From Denitratisoma sp. (GTDB lineage Bacteria; Pseudomonadota; Gammaproteobacteria; Burkholderiales; Rhodocyclaceae), in assembly GCA_032027165.1 (NCBI GenBank), contig JAVSMO010000001.1, positions 1,297,987-1,340,408 on the forward strand: a stretch of DNA of 42,422 bases, in the 5' to 3' direction. Below the pieces are notes generated by a model. It did not search any database. It saw nothing but the letters and a program-made list of their open reading frames with translations, and was not told the origin of the DNA. A program made the translations under genes and the position numbers. Positions within the stretch are counted from its first letter, which is position 1. Each line of letters begins with the position of its first letter. Shown here one piece after another: positions 9,504 to 18,482 of this stretch.

Positions 9504-10697
9504 TCAGAAGAAGGTGATTTCGGATTCCTGCGGCCGCGCATCCTGGCCGCCGGCATGGACGGCATGCTGCTCGACCATGGTGTAGGTGTTCGCCAGCTGG
9601 TTCAGCCAGCCTTCGACATCGAAGGCTGCGTTCCCGCCGCCCGATGCGGAAACCTGCTGGCCGAGCTTTTCCAGGTCGTTCTGGATGTGCACGAGCATCT
9701 GGCTGACGCGGTCCTGGAACTGCAGCGAAACGAGCACGTCGGTCACCTCGCCGCGGATGCCGGTGCTTTCCCGCTGCAGGATCTCCGACGACGTTCCCAG
9801 CGCATCCGCCGCCGTGGAGAACCGCCCGAGGATGCCCGCCACCGCCGAATCGGCGCCCCGGATGGTCGTCTCGTCGAGCTTCGCCGTCTGGTCCGCCGCA
9901 TCCAGCGTGGCGGCGATCGCGGCATTGACCGCATCGACCTTTTCGGTGATCCGCTTGCCGGTCTCGCCGGATTGGGTCGACAGCTTGCGCACGGCGTCGG
10001 CGACCACGGCGAAGCCGCGCCCGGCTTCGCCCGCCCGTGCCGCCTCGATGGCGGCATTCAGCGCCAGCAGATTGGTCTGGCCGGCGATGCTGCCGACGTC
10101 GGCCGCCATCTGCTTCAGTTCGCCGGTGAACCCCGCCAGGCAGGCAATCTCGCGCAGCATCTCCCGCTTGTTCTCGAGGGCCTTGTGCAGGGAGCGCGTG
10201 ATGGCCTCCAGTTCGGTCCGGCTGGCCTCCAGCGTCGCCACCATGCCGCCGCTGCCCATGCCGCCGGCGGCATCGCGCGAGGCCGCCTCGGCCGCCTCGA
10301 GCTTCTCGGCGATGCCCGCGAAGCGTCCGGACAATGACGTGATCGCGTCCTCGGTCTGCCTGCGCGCGGCATCGATCTGCCGCGCCCACACGGGCAGGAC
10401 GCTTCGACACAGCGCATCCAGTCCGTCCCCGCGGCGTTCGGCCGCCCTGGCGGCCGCCTCGGCCCGGTGCTCCGCCTCCGCCTGCTCCAGGACCTGTCGG
10501 ACATGCCGCCGGCAGGCGGCCAGGGATAAACGGCCCGCCACGACGCCGGCCACCACCAGCAGCGTCGCCAGCGCGACGCGGATGCCGCCGCCGTCCCCCG
10601 CGGCGAGCAGCAGGATCCCGCCCAGCACCGCGACTGCGGGCGCATGCAGCCACGGCAGGCCCGCCTCGCTCATTGCCGGAACATTCTTGTCCGTCAT
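9504..10697 (-). CDS. Membrane-anchored MCP-like protein with CheZ-like phosphatase motif
   Basis: A 397-residue protein with two hydrophobic helices near the N-terminus (about 19-34 and 39-56) and essentially no periplasmic sensor. A long coiled coil follows (about 60-190), then an MA-type hairpin tip [18 protein letters not shown] and [15 protein letters not shown]. No HAMP is apparent. The C-terminal helix contains [25 protein letters not shown] (327-333) resembles the FQDLTGQ active-site segment of CheZ, including the DxxxQ pair (Asp329, Gln333). The chain ends in ESEITFF. The MA family assignment is firm. A CheY-P phosphatase role is inferred, supported by cheY being the next gene and no cheZ being visible. 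Confidence 0.85.
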   Translation of the reverse strand: MTDKNVPAMSEAGLPWLHAPAVAVLGGILLLAAGDGGGIRVALATLLVVAGVVAGRLSLAACRRHVRQVLEQAEAEHRAEAAARAAERRGDGLDALCRSVLPVWARQIDAARRQTEDAITSLSGRFAGIAEKLEAAEAASRDAAGGMGSGGMVATLEASRTELEAITRSLHKALENKREMLREIACLAGFTGELKQMAADVGSIAGQTNLLALNAAIEAARAGEAGRGFAVVADAVRKLSTQSGETGKRITEKVDAVNAAIAATLDAADQTAKLDETTIRGADSAVAGILGRFSTAADALGTSSEILQRESTGIRGEVTDVLVSLQFQDRVSQMLVHIQNDLEKLGQQVSASGGGNAAFDVEGWLNQLANTYTMVEQHAVHAGGQDARPQESEITFF

Positions 10698-11059
10698 GCT
10701 TCCACCTCCGCCAATCGCCTGACGGTCGCCGTCAGGCTTTCCAGATCCATCGGTTTGTCGAAGAAGTAATCCGCCCCGCCCGCCACGCAGCGCTTGCGAT
10801 ACAGCGCGTAGTTGCTGAACATCAGCACGCGGGTCGTCGGCCGCTCGTGCTTGATCGTCTCCAGCAGATCCAGTCCGCTGCCATCCGGCAACTGGACGTC
10901 GAGGATCACCATTTCCGGTTTCAGCTCGCGGAATCGCTCGGTGCCCTGGCGCAGATCTCCCGCCACCTCGGCCTGCACGCCGGGCAGGCTCGCCATGATG
11001 GTGCGCAGCCGTTCGCTCACCGGCCGCGAATCCTCAACTATCAGCAATCTCATCGTCAC
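10694..11059 (-). CDS. Single-domain receiver (response regulator)
   Basis: Receiver-only protein of 121 residues with acidic pocket [10 protein letters not shown], phospho-acceptor Asp54 in [12 protein letters not shown] and Lys102 in [10 protein letters not shown]. It has no output domain, so it acts by protein contact, perhaps as a phosphate sink or second CheY. The GTG at 11059 has an AGGA element eight bases upstream; an ATG two codons later is the alternative start. It overlaps the following MCP-like gene by ATGA and is the first gene after a possible sigma-28 promoter. Confidence 0.88.
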   Translation of the reverse strand: MTMRLLIVEDSRPVSERLRTIMASLPGVQAEVAGDLRQGTERFRELKPEMVILDVQLPDGSGLDLLETIKHERPTTRVLMFSNYALYRKRCVAGGADYFFDKPMDLESLTATVRRLAEVEA

Positions 11060-11107
11060 GTGTTCCGTCCTGTCAGACTGAGTAACGACGCCAGGCTTGG
11101 GGTTCAG

Positions 11108-11134
11108 GAGTCGGAAATGCCGGATATTGCTTTA
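11108..11134 (-). promoter_or_regulatory. Possible sigma-28 (FliA) promoter of the chemotaxis operon
   Basis: On the minus strand TAAAGCAA is followed after exactly 11 bases by TCCGACTC. The -35 matches the TAAAG core of the flagellar sigma consensus. The -10 matches only CCGA of GCCGATAA, but at the right spacing. It lies about 50 bases upstream of the receiver gene at 11059. It is weaker than the site at 14242-14268. Confidence 0.45.
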
Positions 11135-11214
11135 GGCATTAACCGTCCTTGCCGTCGGAATACGCCTACGGCATGTCAGACAAACACCTACAAGGAGAGA
11201 AAAGGGGAAGGGCG

Positions 11215-11847
11215 CTATTCCTGCGCCAGGCCGTGCCGGATGGCATAGCGGATAAGGTCGGCATTGTTGTCCACGCCGAGCTTCTGCATCAGCCGCATCT
11301 TGTGCGTGCTGATGGTCTTCGCGCTCAGGTTGAGCGAGGCGCCGATCTCGCCGATGGCCTCGCCGCCGACGATCCTCCGCAGCACCTGGAACTCGCGGTC
11401 GGAGAGGCATTCGTGCGGCGCCTTGTCGCTGTCGCCGACCTCGAAGACGATGGCGTCGACCAGGGCCGGGTCGATGAAGCGGCCGCCGCCAGCCACCTTG
11501 CGGATGGCGGAGAGGAGGATGGCCGGATCGCTGTCCTTGGTGACGTAGCCGGAGGCGCCGGCGCGCAAGGCCCGCGACACCACCTGGCCTTCGTTATGCA
11601 TGCTCAGCACCAGGATCGGCAGGTCCGGCTTGTCGCCGCGCACCCGGCGCACCAGGTCGACCCCGCTCAGGCCGGGCATCGTCATGTCCAGCAGCAGCAG
11701 GTCGGGGTCGGCCTGCCGGACCTTGTCGATCACCTCCGCCCCGTGGGTGGCCTCGCCGGCCGCAACGATGTCCGTCGTGGTCGCGATGATCTGCTTCAGG
11801 CCGCCGCGCACGATGGCATGGTCGTCGGCAATCAGTATCCGGATCAT
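11215..11847 (-). CDS. NarL/FixJ-type response regulator (REC-LuxR HTH)
   Basis: A 210-residue transcription regulator. The receiver domain is MIRILIADDHAIVRGGL with Asp54 in LLLLDMTMPG, and GYVTKDSD supplies the conserved Lys. A linker is followed by a LuxR-type helix-turn-helix (about 145-208) with CLSDREFQVLRRIVGG and LNLSAKTISTHKMRLMQKLG. Its start overlaps the TGA of the sensor kinase gene by ATGA, so the two form a cognate pair. Targets cannot be read from the sequence. A longer open frame extends upstream in this phase across the kinase gene and is not coding. Confidence 0.93.
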   Translation of the reverse strand: MIRILIADDHAIVRGGLKQIIATTTDIVAAGEATHGAEVIDKVRQADPDLLLLDMTMPGLSGVDLVRRVRGDKPDLPILVLSMHNEGQVVSRALRAGASGYVTKDSDPAILLSAIRKVAGGGRFIDPALVDAIVFEVGDSDKAPHECLSDREFQVLRRIVGGEAIGEIGASLNLSAKTISTHKMRLMQKLGVDNNADLIRYAIRHGLAQE

Positions 11848-14117
11848 GTCTGTCCTTCGGGTAAATGGGGAATGTGAATCGAGACCGTGGTTCCGCGTCC
11901 GGCGCCGCTGTCGATCGTGAGCGAGCCGCCCAGCACCTGCACCCGCTCGCGGATGCCCAGCAAACCGAAGGAAGGACCATGGCTTGCCGCCTCGTAGTCG
12001 AAGCCGCGGCCGTCGTCCCTGACTTCCAGGCGCAGCGCATCCCCGTCGCGCTTCAGGGAAACCGCGACCGAGGCGGCGTCGGCATGGCGCATCACGTTGG
12101 TGAGCGACTCCTGCACGATGCGGAATACGGCCGTGGCCAGCGCGTCGTCCAGGTCGATCTCGCCGCCGGAGAGGTTCAGTTCGTAGGCGATGCCCGTGCG
12201 CTGGCCGAAATCCTCCACCAGCCACTCCAGCGCCGGCCCGATGCCCAGGTTGAGCGCCGCCGGCCGCAGGTTGCTCGCCACCTGGCGCACCACGCGGATG
12301 GTCTTCTCCACCAGCTCGCGCATGTCGTCCGTGCGCCGGCCGACCTCCGGATCGGCGCCGGACTGCATGCGCAGCAGGGAGATGTCCATTTTCAGGGCGG
12401 TCAGGAGCTGCCCGAGCTCGTCGTGGATCTCCAGGGCGATGCGCTTGCGCTCCCCTTCGCGGACGGCATCGTGGTGGGCCGCCAGTTCGCGCAGGCGCGT
12501 GCGCGACTCGATCAGCTCCTGCTCCATCGTCTTGCGCGAAGTGATGTCGAGGACCTGCCCGATGAAATACAGCGGCGCCTGCTCCCGGTCCAGCACGAGG
12601 GCGACGGACAGCACGCCCCAGACGACATGTCCCTGCCGATGGTAAAGGCGCAACTCGATCCCGTAGTGCCTGAGCTTCCCCGCCAGCACCTGGCGCTCGA
12701 ATTCGGCGGCCTTGGCCAGATCGTCCGGGTGGGTGATCTCCTTCAGGCGCTTGTGCAGCAATTCCTCTTCGCTGTAGCCGAGCGTCTCGCACAAGGCGCT
12801 GTTGGCCAGCAGGAAGCGCCCGGTCAGGTCATACAGGGTGATGCCCACCGCCGCCGAATCGAAGGTGGTCTGGAACAGTTCCTTGCTGACGCGCAGCTCC
12901 TCGGCCGCCCGCTGCCGCTCGGTGATGTCCTCGTTGACGACGATGGCGCCCTCGATCTCGCCCTGCGGTCCCACCAGCGGCGCCGCCGAATTCAGCACGG
13001 TCTTGAAGCTGCCGTCGAAGCACTGGATGTTGATCGCTTCGCCGATCGAGGTTTCCCCCCCGGAGATGGCGCGCTCCAGCGCCCATTCCCCGCGTTCGAT
13101 GCGCTTGCCGCTGTCCGCCCACCAGCCCTTGTATTTCCCCCGGCCCTGCACTGCGGACCGTTCCGCCCCGGCCCAGATGCGCTGGCCGGCCGGATTCTCC
13201 ACGATGACCCGTCCGCCGCCGTCGGTCACCCAGACGCCGACGGGCAGGGTGTCCAGCACCTTGCGCAGGAGCGCCTGCGATTTCTCGAGTTCGGTCACAT
13301 TGCCTGCGATCCGGCTCATGTCGCGCTGGATGTCGCCGGCCATGCGGTCGAAGGTGCGCGCCAGGTCGCCGATCTCGTCTGCCGAGTCGAGCTTCGTGCG
13401 GATGTCGTAGTCCCCCTTGGCGAAGCGCTGGCTGGCCAGCGTCAGCTTCTGCAATGGCTGCACGATCTGGACGCGGATGGCCAGCAGGGCGGCAGCGAGG
13501 ATGGCCAGGTCGAGGAAGGCCAGGAGATACAGGCCGAAGGCGGCGCTGTTCTCGATCTCCATGATCTGGCGGCTCAGCACGGCAGCCAGGGCATCGGCGC
13601 GGGTCAGCATCTCGTTGCCGCGCTCGAACAGCGCGTCGAGGGCGCGATCCGGGTCGCGGCCGGCCCGGAAGACGTCCAGCGCGGCGTTCACTTCGGCACG
13701 GTAGTCGTGCAGGATCAGGCGCAAGGGCTCGATCAGCGGCTGCAATTCTTCAGGCGGTTCGCGCACCTCGAACCCCAGCGCATTGCCGCCGCCGGAAAGC
13801 GTGCGGATCACCTCGTCGAGTCGTTCCAGGCCCTGCTCCACCGATGCCCGGCTGGACTTGCCCTCCGCCATCCGGATGGTGTCCAGCTGGATGCGCTGGC
13901 TGGTCCAGCGTATGCTGCCGATGACATTGACTAGGGTCGTCGCACCCCTGAGCAGTGACAACGTCGAGTCGATGACCAGCCAGTTCGACACGCCGACCAC
14001 GGCCAGGGCGGCAAAGACGAGCAGGAATTTCCGGCTGATGGTCAGGCGCACAAAGCGCCGCCCTGTCGATGCCTCGACCGGTGCGCCTGCCTGGATTGTC
14101 TGCTCTTCAGCCTGCAT
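11844..14117 (-). CDS. NarX/DegS-type sensor histidine kinase (PilJ-like sensor, HAMP, two PAS)
   Basis: Membrane histidine kinase of 757 residues from the ATG at 14117. TM1 is about 31-49 and TM2 about 195-215. The periplasmic helices between them (TTLVNVIGSIRWTSQRIQLD) resemble PilJ/NarX-type sensors. HAMP spans about 216-268, PAS1 about 280-400 (VLDTLPVGVWVTDGGG) and PAS2 about 412-530 (TFDSAAVGITLYD). A HisKA_3 domain carries phospho-His565 in IALEIHDELGQLL, and a C-terminal HATPase has DDGRGFD and GLLGIRERV. A TTG at 14195 would extend the protein by 26 residues. Neither start has a strong ribosome-binding site, and the TTG lies closer to the predicted sigma-28 promoter. The signal is unknown. 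Confidence 0.92.
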   Translation of the reverse strand: MQAEEQTIQAGAPVEASTGRRFVRLTISRKFLLVFAALAVVGVSNWLVIDSTLSLLRGATTLVNVIGSIRWTSQRIQLDTIRMAEGKSSRASVEQGLERLDEVIRTLSGGGNALGFEVREPPEELQPLIEPLRLILHDYRAEVNAALDVFRAGRDPDRALDALFERGNEMLTRADALAAVLSRQIMEIENSAAFGLYLLAFLDLAILAAALLAIRVQIVQPLQKLTLASQRFAKGDYDIRTKLDSADEIGDLARTFDRMAGDIQRDMSRIAGNVTELEKSQALLRKVLDTLPVGVWVTDGGGRVIVENPAGQRIWAGAERSAVQGRGKYKGWWADSGKRIERGEWALERAISGGETSIGEAINIQCFDGSFKTVLNSAAPLVGPQGEIEGAIVVNEDITERQRAAEELRVSKELFQTTFDSAAVGITLYDLTGRFLLANSALCETLGYSEEELLHKRLKEITHPDDLAKAAEFERQVLAGKLRHYGIELRLYHRQGHVVWGVLSVALVLDREQAPLYFIGQVLDITSRKTMEQELIESRTRLRELAAHHDAVREGERKRIALEIHDELGQLLTALKMDISLLRMQSGADPEVGRRTDDMRELVEKTIRVVRQVASNLRPAALNLGIGPALEWLVEDFGQRTGIAYELNLSGGEIDLDDALATAVFRIVQESLTNVMRHADAASVAVSLKRDGDALRLEVRDDGRGFDYEAASHGPSFGLLGIRERVQVLGGSLTIDSGAGRGTTVSIHIPHLPEGQT

Positions 14118-14241
14118 GGGAGGGAGTTCCCCGGCGCGAGCGTGAAGGCTCGCGCCGTTACGAATCCCTGCAGGGTCGGGGCAGGATGGAATCAATGGTC
14201 AGCCGGTAATCGAAATAATGATACCGCCTTTATCAATGATC

Positions 14242-14268
14242 CTATCGGCAAACCTGCGGGTTTCTTTA
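14242..14268 (-). promoter_or_regulatory. Strong sigma-28 (FliA) promoter candidate
   Basis: On the minus strand TAAAGAAA, an 11-base spacer, then GCCGATAG. This matches the flagellar sigma consensus TAAAGTTT-N11-GCCGATAA at TAAAG and at seven of eight -10 positions with exact spacing. It points at the sensor kinase/LuxR regulator pair, with transcription expected to start near 14235. mutS is transcribed the other way from the far side of this 240-base gap. Confidence 0.72.
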
Positions 14269-14359
14269 ATGTCCACAAGGCCTTCCGGGTTGTTGTGGCG
14301 CAACGCAACGGCCTTCCCCGCCAATCTCGGCTAAGATACGCGCCTTCCCGCCGGCCGCC

Positions 14360-16942
14360 ATGAACGCCCAAACCGACTTGTCCCAGCACACCCCGATGAT
14401 GCAGCAGTACCTGCGCCTGAAGGCGCAGTACCCGGACCTGCTGCTGTTCTATCGGATGGGGGACTTCTACGAGCTGTTCTACGAGGACGCCGAGAAGGCT
14501 GCCCGCCTGCTCGACATCACCCTGACCACCCGCGGCCAGTCGGCCGGCCGGCCGATCCGCATGGCCGGCGTGCCCTTCCACGCCGTCGAGCAGTACCTGG
14601 CGCGGCTGGTGAAGCTGGGCGAATCGGTGGTGATCTGCGAGCAGATCGGCGACCCGGCCACCTCGAAAGGGCCGGTCGAGCGCGCCGTGACGCGCATCGT
14701 CACCCCCGGCACCCTCACCGATTCGGCCCTGCTCGACGACAAGACCGACAGCCTGCTGCTGGCGCTCGCGCCGCAGAAAAACCTGGTCGGTCTGGCCTGG
14801 CTGAACCTCGCCAACGGCGATTTCCGCTTGCTGGAAGTCGGTCCTGGTGCCCTTGCCGCGCAACTCGAGCGCCTGCGCCCGGCGGAGATCCTGCTGCCCG
14901 ACGGCGCCCCCGAGGGCTTCCCGGCGGGGGCCGCGGCGCCAATCCGGCGCCTGCCCGACTGGCACTTCGACCGCGACGCCGCCTCGCGCGGACTGACTTT
15001 GCATTTCGGCACGCGCGACCTCGCCGCCTTCCTGCCGGATGCCGGGCCCGAGGCGCCGACCGCCGCGCTGGCCGCCGCCGGCGCACTGTATCAATACGCC
15101 AAGACCACGCAGAACCAGGCGCTGGCCCACATCACCACCCTCACGCTCGAGCGCGAAAGCGAATGGCTGCGCCTGGACGCCGCCACCCGGCGCAACCTGG
15201 AGCTGACCGAGACCCTGCGCGGCGAGCCGTCGCCCTCCCTGCTCTCCCTGCTCGACGATTGCCGCACCTCCATGGGCTCGCGCTGGCTGCGCCACTGCCT
15301 GCACCATCCTCTCGCCGATCGCAGCGCCGCGGCGGCGCGCCACGAAGCCGTCGCGGAACTCGCCGGCGAGGCCGGCAACGGCCCCTTCGCCGCGCTGCAG
15401 TCGGCGCTGCGCGGCTTTACCGACGTCGAGCGCATCACCGCGCGCATCGCCCTGCGCAGCGCGCGCCCGCGTGACTTGTCCGCCCTGCGCGACAGCCTGG
15501 CCGGCCTGGAGGCGCTGCGCGCGCCGCTGGCGGCGGCGGAATCCGCCCGCCTTGCCGCCCTGCGCGCCGACCTCGCCACGCCACAGGAGTGCCTCGATCT
15601 GCTGACGCGGTCGATTGCGCCGGAACCTGCCGCGGTACTGCGCGACGGCGGCGTCATCCATGAGGGCTTCGATGCCGAGCTCGACGAGTTGCGCGCCATC
15701 CAGCAGAACTGCGGCGCCTTCCTGCTCGAGCTGGAAGCGCGCGAGCGCGCCCGCACCGGCATCGCCAACCTGCGCGTCGAGTACAACCGCGTGCATGGTT
15801 TCTACATCGAGGTCAGTCACGCCAATACGGCCAAGGTGCCGGACGACTACCGCCGCCGGCAGACGCTGAAGAACGCCGAGCGCTACATCACGCCGGAACT
15901 GAAGGCCTTCGAGGACAAGGCGCTGTCGGCGCAGGAGCGCGCGCTCTCGCGCGAAAAGCTGCTCTACGAGGAACTGCTGACGCGGCTGGCGGACGACATC
16001 CCGGCGCTGCAGCGCATCGCCCGCGCCGTGGCGCTGGCGGACGGCCTCGCCGCCTTCGCCGCCATCTCGGTGCGCGCCAACTGGTGCCGGCCGCAATTCT
16101 CGGATTCCTTCTCGCTCGAGATCGAGGCCGGCCGCCATCCGGTGGTGGAGGTCCAGGTCGACAGCTTCATCGCCAACGACTGCCGCTTCGACCCAACCCG
16201 GCGCATGCTGCTCGTCACCGGCCCCAACATGGGCGGCAAGTCGACCTACATGCGCCAGGTGGCGCTGATCGTGCTGCTCGCCCACTGCGGCGCCTTCGTG
16301 CCGGCGAAGGCTGCGCGCATCGGTCCGGTCGACGCCATCTACACGCGCATCGGCGCCTCCGACGACCTCGCCTCGGGCCGCTCCACCTTCATGGTCGAGA
16401 TGACCGAGGCGGCGTCGATCCTGCACGGCGCCACCGAACACAGCCTGGTGCTGATGGACGAGGTCGGCCGCGGCACCTCCACCTTCGACGGCATGGCGCT
16501 GGCCTTCGCCATCGCCCGCCACCTGCTGGAGAAGAACCGCGGCTACGCCCTGTTCTCCACCCACTACTTCGAGCTGACGCGGCTGGCCGAGGACTACGCC
16601 GAGTGCGCAAACGTGCATCTGGATGCCGTCGAGCACGGCCACAGCATCGTCTTCCTGCACGCCGTCGAGGAAGGCCCGGCCAGCCAGAGCTACGGCATCC
16701 AGGTGGCGGCACTCGCCGGCATCCCCGGCAGCGTCATCCGCGAGGCCAAGCGCCGCCTGCGCCAATTGGAAAATCGGGAAATCGACACGGGTCCGCAGGG
16801 CGACCTCTTCGCCGCCGCGCCGGAGCCGGTCGAGGCGGAACCCCACCCGGCGCTCGACGCCCTGCGCGCGCTCGATCCGGACGGACTGAGCCCGCGCGAG
16901 GCCCTGGAAAAACTCTACGAGCTGGCGCGGCTCGCCAAGTAA
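14360..16942 (+). CDS. mutS: DNA mismatch repair protein MutS
   Basis: MutS recognises base mismatches and small loops and recruits MutL. The 860-residue length is close to E. coli MutS. The mismatch-reading Phe-x-Glu motif is Phe36-Tyr-Glu38 in [11 protein letters not shown]. The Walker A loop GPNMGGKST is at 621-629, with Walker [21 protein letters not shown] and the following ATPase motif [12 protein letters not shown]. The start [18 protein letters not shown] has no clear ribosome-binding site. It is divergent from the chemotaxis kinase and convergent with slyD. Confidence 0.98.
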   Translation: MNAQTDLSQHTPMMQQYLRLKAQYPDLLLFYRMGDFYELFYEDAEKAARLLDITLTTRGQSAGRPIRMAGVPFHAVEQYLARLVKLGESVVICEQIGDPATSKGPVERAVTRIVTPGTLTDSALLDDKTDSLLLALAPQKNLVGLAWLNLANGDFRLLEVGPGALAAQLERLRPAEILLPDGAPEGFPAGAAAPIRRLPDWHFDRDAASRGLTLHFGTRDLAAFLPDAGPEAPTAALAAAGALYQYAKTTQNQALAHITTLTLERESEWLRLDAATRRNLELTETLRGEPSPSLLSLLDDCRTSMGSRWLRHCLHHPLADRSAAAARHEAVAELAGEAGNGPFAALQSALRGFTDVERITARIALRSARPRDLSALRDSLAGLEALRAPLAAAESARLAALRADLATPQECLDLLTRSIAPEPAAVLRDGGVIHEGFDAELDELRAIQQNCGAFLLELEARERARTGIANLRVEYNRVHGFYIEVSHANTAKVPDDYRRRQTLKNAERYITPELKAFEDKALSAQERALSREKLLYEELLTRLADDIPALQRIARAVALADGLAAFAAISVRANWCRPQFSDSFSLEIEAGRHPVVEVQVDSFIANDCRFDPTRRMLLVTGPNMGGKSTYMRQVALIVLLAHCGAFVPAKAARIGPVDAIYTRIGASDDLASGRSTFMVEMTEAASILHGATEHSLVLMDEVGRGTSTFDGMALAFAIARHLLEKNRGYALFSTHYFELTRLAEDYAECANVHLDAVEHGHSIVFLHAVEEGPASQSYGIQVAALAGIPGSVIREAKRRLRQLENREIDTGPQGDLFAAAPEPVEAEPHPALDALRALDPDGLSPREALEKLYELARLAK

Positions 16943-16961
16943 GCCGCGGAGAGGAAAGTCA

Positions 16962-16980
16962 GTCGCCGCAAGGCGGCGAC
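16962..16980. terminator. Hairpin between mutS and slyD, possible bidirectional terminator
   Basis: GTCGCCGC and GCGGCGAC form a perfect eight-base-pair stem with an AAG loop, just after the mutS stop and just before the convergent slyD stop. There is no T-run on either side, so intrinsic termination is uncertain. Confidence 0.4.
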
Positions 16981-16983
16981 CGC

Positions 16984-17466
16984 TCAGTGGTGGTGGTGTC
17001 CCTCGGGGCCGTGCACGTGGCCGTGCTCCAGTTCCTCGGCGGTCGCCGCGCGGACGTCGGAGACGGTGCAATTGAAGACCAGCGCAGTGCCGGCCAGGGG
17101 ATGGTTGCCGTCGACCACCACCTTGTCGCCCTCGATGTCGGTGATGGTGTACACCATGTCGTCGTCGCCGTCCTCGGTCGCCCGCTCGAACTGCATGCCG
17201 ACCTGGATGCCCTCGGGGAACATGGCCAGCTGCTCGACGCGCACCAGCTCCGCATCGTATTCGCCGAAGGCGTCCTCCGGCTGCAGCTTGACCTCCAGCT
17301 GCTCTCCGACCGTCTTGCCGTGCAGCGCCTCCTCGATGCGCGAGAAGATGCCGTCGTAGCCGCCGTGGAGGTAGACCAGCGGGCGCTGGCCGTCGTCGAT
17401 GAGGTTGCCGTCGGGATCGGTGACGCGGTAGTTGAGTGTGACGACGGTGTCCTTGGCGATCTGCAT
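16984..17466 (-). CDS. slyD: SlyD-like FKBP-type peptidyl-prolyl isomerase
   Basis: FKBP-type prolyl isomerase and chaperone of 160 residues. It has the FKBP domain with the inserted flap domain (about 70-125) typical of SlyD. Motifs are VTLNYRVTDPDGNLIDD, LVYLHGGYDGIFSRIEEAL and VVVDGNHPLAGTALVFN. The C-terminus is His-rich (EHGHVHGPEGHHHH), as in metal-binding SlyD proteins that help deliver nickel. AAGGA lies seven bases upstream of the ATG. It follows the bcp gene by 23 bases and is probably co-transcribed with it. Confidence 0.92.
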   Translation of the reverse strand: MQIAKDTVVTLNYRVTDPDGNLIDDGQRPLVYLHGGYDGIFSRIEEALHGKTVGEQLEVKLQPEDAFGEYDAELVRVEQLAMFPEGIQVGMQFERATEDGDDDMVYTITDIEGDKVVVDGNHPLAGTALVFNCTVSDVRAATAEELEHGHVHGPEGHHHH

Positions 17467-17489
17467 GGCGGTTCCTTTTGCCTTTAACT

Positions 17490-17957
17490 TTAGTCCAGCT
17501 GCTTGACCAGCGCCAGGACCTCCAGCGCATGGCCTTTCGGGTTGACGCCATACAATGCGTGACGCAAGACGCCTTTCTTGTCGATGATGAAGGTCGAGCG
17601 CACGATGCCCGGCTTCTTCACGCCGTCCTTTTCCTTCATCTGCCAGACGCCGTAGCGCTTGCAGATTTCCCCCTCCGTGTCCGCCAGCAGGCGCACGGAG
17701 AGGCCGTGCTTGTCGCGGAACTCGGCGTGGCTGATGCAGTCGTCGCGCGACACGCCGATGACGACGCAGCCGTGGCGCGCGAACTCGTCCTCGTGGTCGG
17801 AAAAATCGATCGCCTCCATGGTGCAGCCGGGCGTGTCGTCCCTCGGATAGAAGTAGAGGACGGCGTGCTTCTTGCCGCGCAGCTCCGCCAGGTCGAACGA
17901 CTCCATGTCGGCGTCGGGCAACTCGACGGCGGGTGCGGCTTGTCCGGCTTGCAGCAT
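17490..17957 (-). CDS. bcp: Bcp/PrxQ-family peroxiredoxin lacking the usual resolving cysteine
   Basis: Thiol peroxidase that reduces hydroperoxides in the cytoplasm. From the ATG at 17957 it is 155 residues, with the AhpC/TSA fold and peroxidatic Cys45 in YFYPRDDTPGCTMEAIDF. In most Bcp proteins a resolving Cys lies five residues later; here position 50 is Ile. Other cysteines (HGCVVIG, DDCISH, EICKRYG) could substitute, or it may act as a 1-Cys enzyme. An in-phase upstream start would add 19 residues but would overlap the putative promoter region. A second family member with both cysteines is encoded at 36121-36588. Confidence 0.93.
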   Translation of the reverse strand: MLQAGQAAPAVELPDADMESFDLAELRGKKHAVLYFYPRDDTPGCTMEAIDFSDHEDEFARHGCVVIGVSRDDCISHAEFRDKHGLSVRLLADTEGEICKRYGVWQMKEKDGVKKPGIVRSTFIIDKKGVLRHALYGVNPKGHALEVLALVKQLD

Positions 17958-17988
17958 GCGTTTTCCAGGGAATGATGAAACGTGGGCA

Positions 17989-18014
17989 AGTTTAACACCG
18001 GAATCCGGCGTCAA
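17989..18014 (-). promoter_or_regulatory. Weak promoter-like pair with embedded palindrome upstream of bcp
   Basis: On the minus strand TTGACG (18009-18014) and TAAACT (17989-17994) are separated by 14 bases, shorter than normal for sigma-70. A palindrome CCGGA-A-TCCGG (17998-18008) fills the spacer. It could be an operator for a redox regulator, but nothing identifies one. Confidence 0.25.
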
Positions 18015-18017
18015 AGC

Positions 18018-18046
18018 AAGACAAGGATGTGGCGAGCGGATAACAT
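18018..18046 (+). promoter_or_regulatory. Promoter candidate for archease-rtcB, possibly leaderless
   Basis: AAGACA (18018-18023), 17 bases, then TAACAT (18041-18046), each four of six to the sigma-70 consensus. The predicted start falls at about 18053, which is the A of the archease ATG. No Shine-Dalgarno precedes that ATG. Confidence 0.4.
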
Positions 18047-18052
18047 CGCCCG

Positions 18053-18472
18053 ATGATTCCGCACTGGGAACATTTCCGCCATGAAGCCGACATCGGCGTG
18101 CGCGGCCTGGGATCCACGCGCGAGGCCGCCTTCGAGCAGGCGGCGCTCGCCCTGACCGCCGTGCTCACCGACCTGGAGCGCGTCGCGCCGCAACGCGCCG
18201 TGCGCATCGCCTGCAGCGCGCCCGACGATGCACTATTGTTCTGCGACTGGCTGAATGCCCTGATCTACGAGATGGCGACGCGGCACATGCTGTTCGCCCG
18301 TTTCGAGGTCCGCATCGCCGACGGTCATCTCGAGGCCACGGCCTGGGGCGAGCCGGTGGATATCCAAAAGCACCGCCCCGCCGTCGAGATCAAGGGCGCC
18401 ACCTATACCGAACTCGACGTGCGCCGGCTGCCCGACGGCAGCTGGCTGGCGCAATGCGTGGTGGACGTCTGA
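18053..18472 (+). CDS. Archease, RtcB activating cofactor
   Basis: Archease speeds guanylation and turnover of the RNA ligase RtcB. The 139-residue protein has the family signature [22 protein letters not shown] near the N-terminus, [19 protein letters not shown] in the middle and [22 protein letters not shown] at the end, including the conserved acidic residues. It is directly followed by rtcB with 10 bases between them, the standard arrangement. It is divergent from bcp. A leaderless transcript is possible. Confidence 0.93.
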   Translation: MIPHWEHFRHEADIGVRGLGSTREAAFEQAALALTAVLTDLERVAPQRAVRIACSAPDDALLFCDWLNALIYEMATRHMLFARFEVRIADGHLEATAWGEPVDIQKHRPAVEIKGATYTELDVRRLPDGSWLAQCVVDV

Positions 18473-18482
18473 GGGATCGTCG

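Noticed and set aside
17424..17490. Transcription signals in the slyD-bcp gap
   Set aside because: The 23-base gap only holds a ribosome-binding site and A/T-rich spacer; no promoter could be supported.
14192..17551. A minus-strand open frame of over 1100 codons covering mutS and slyD
   Set aside because: It is the GC-rich shadow of mutS. MutS motifs are intact on the plus strand, and the minus frame shows only Arg/Ala/Gly-rich sequence.
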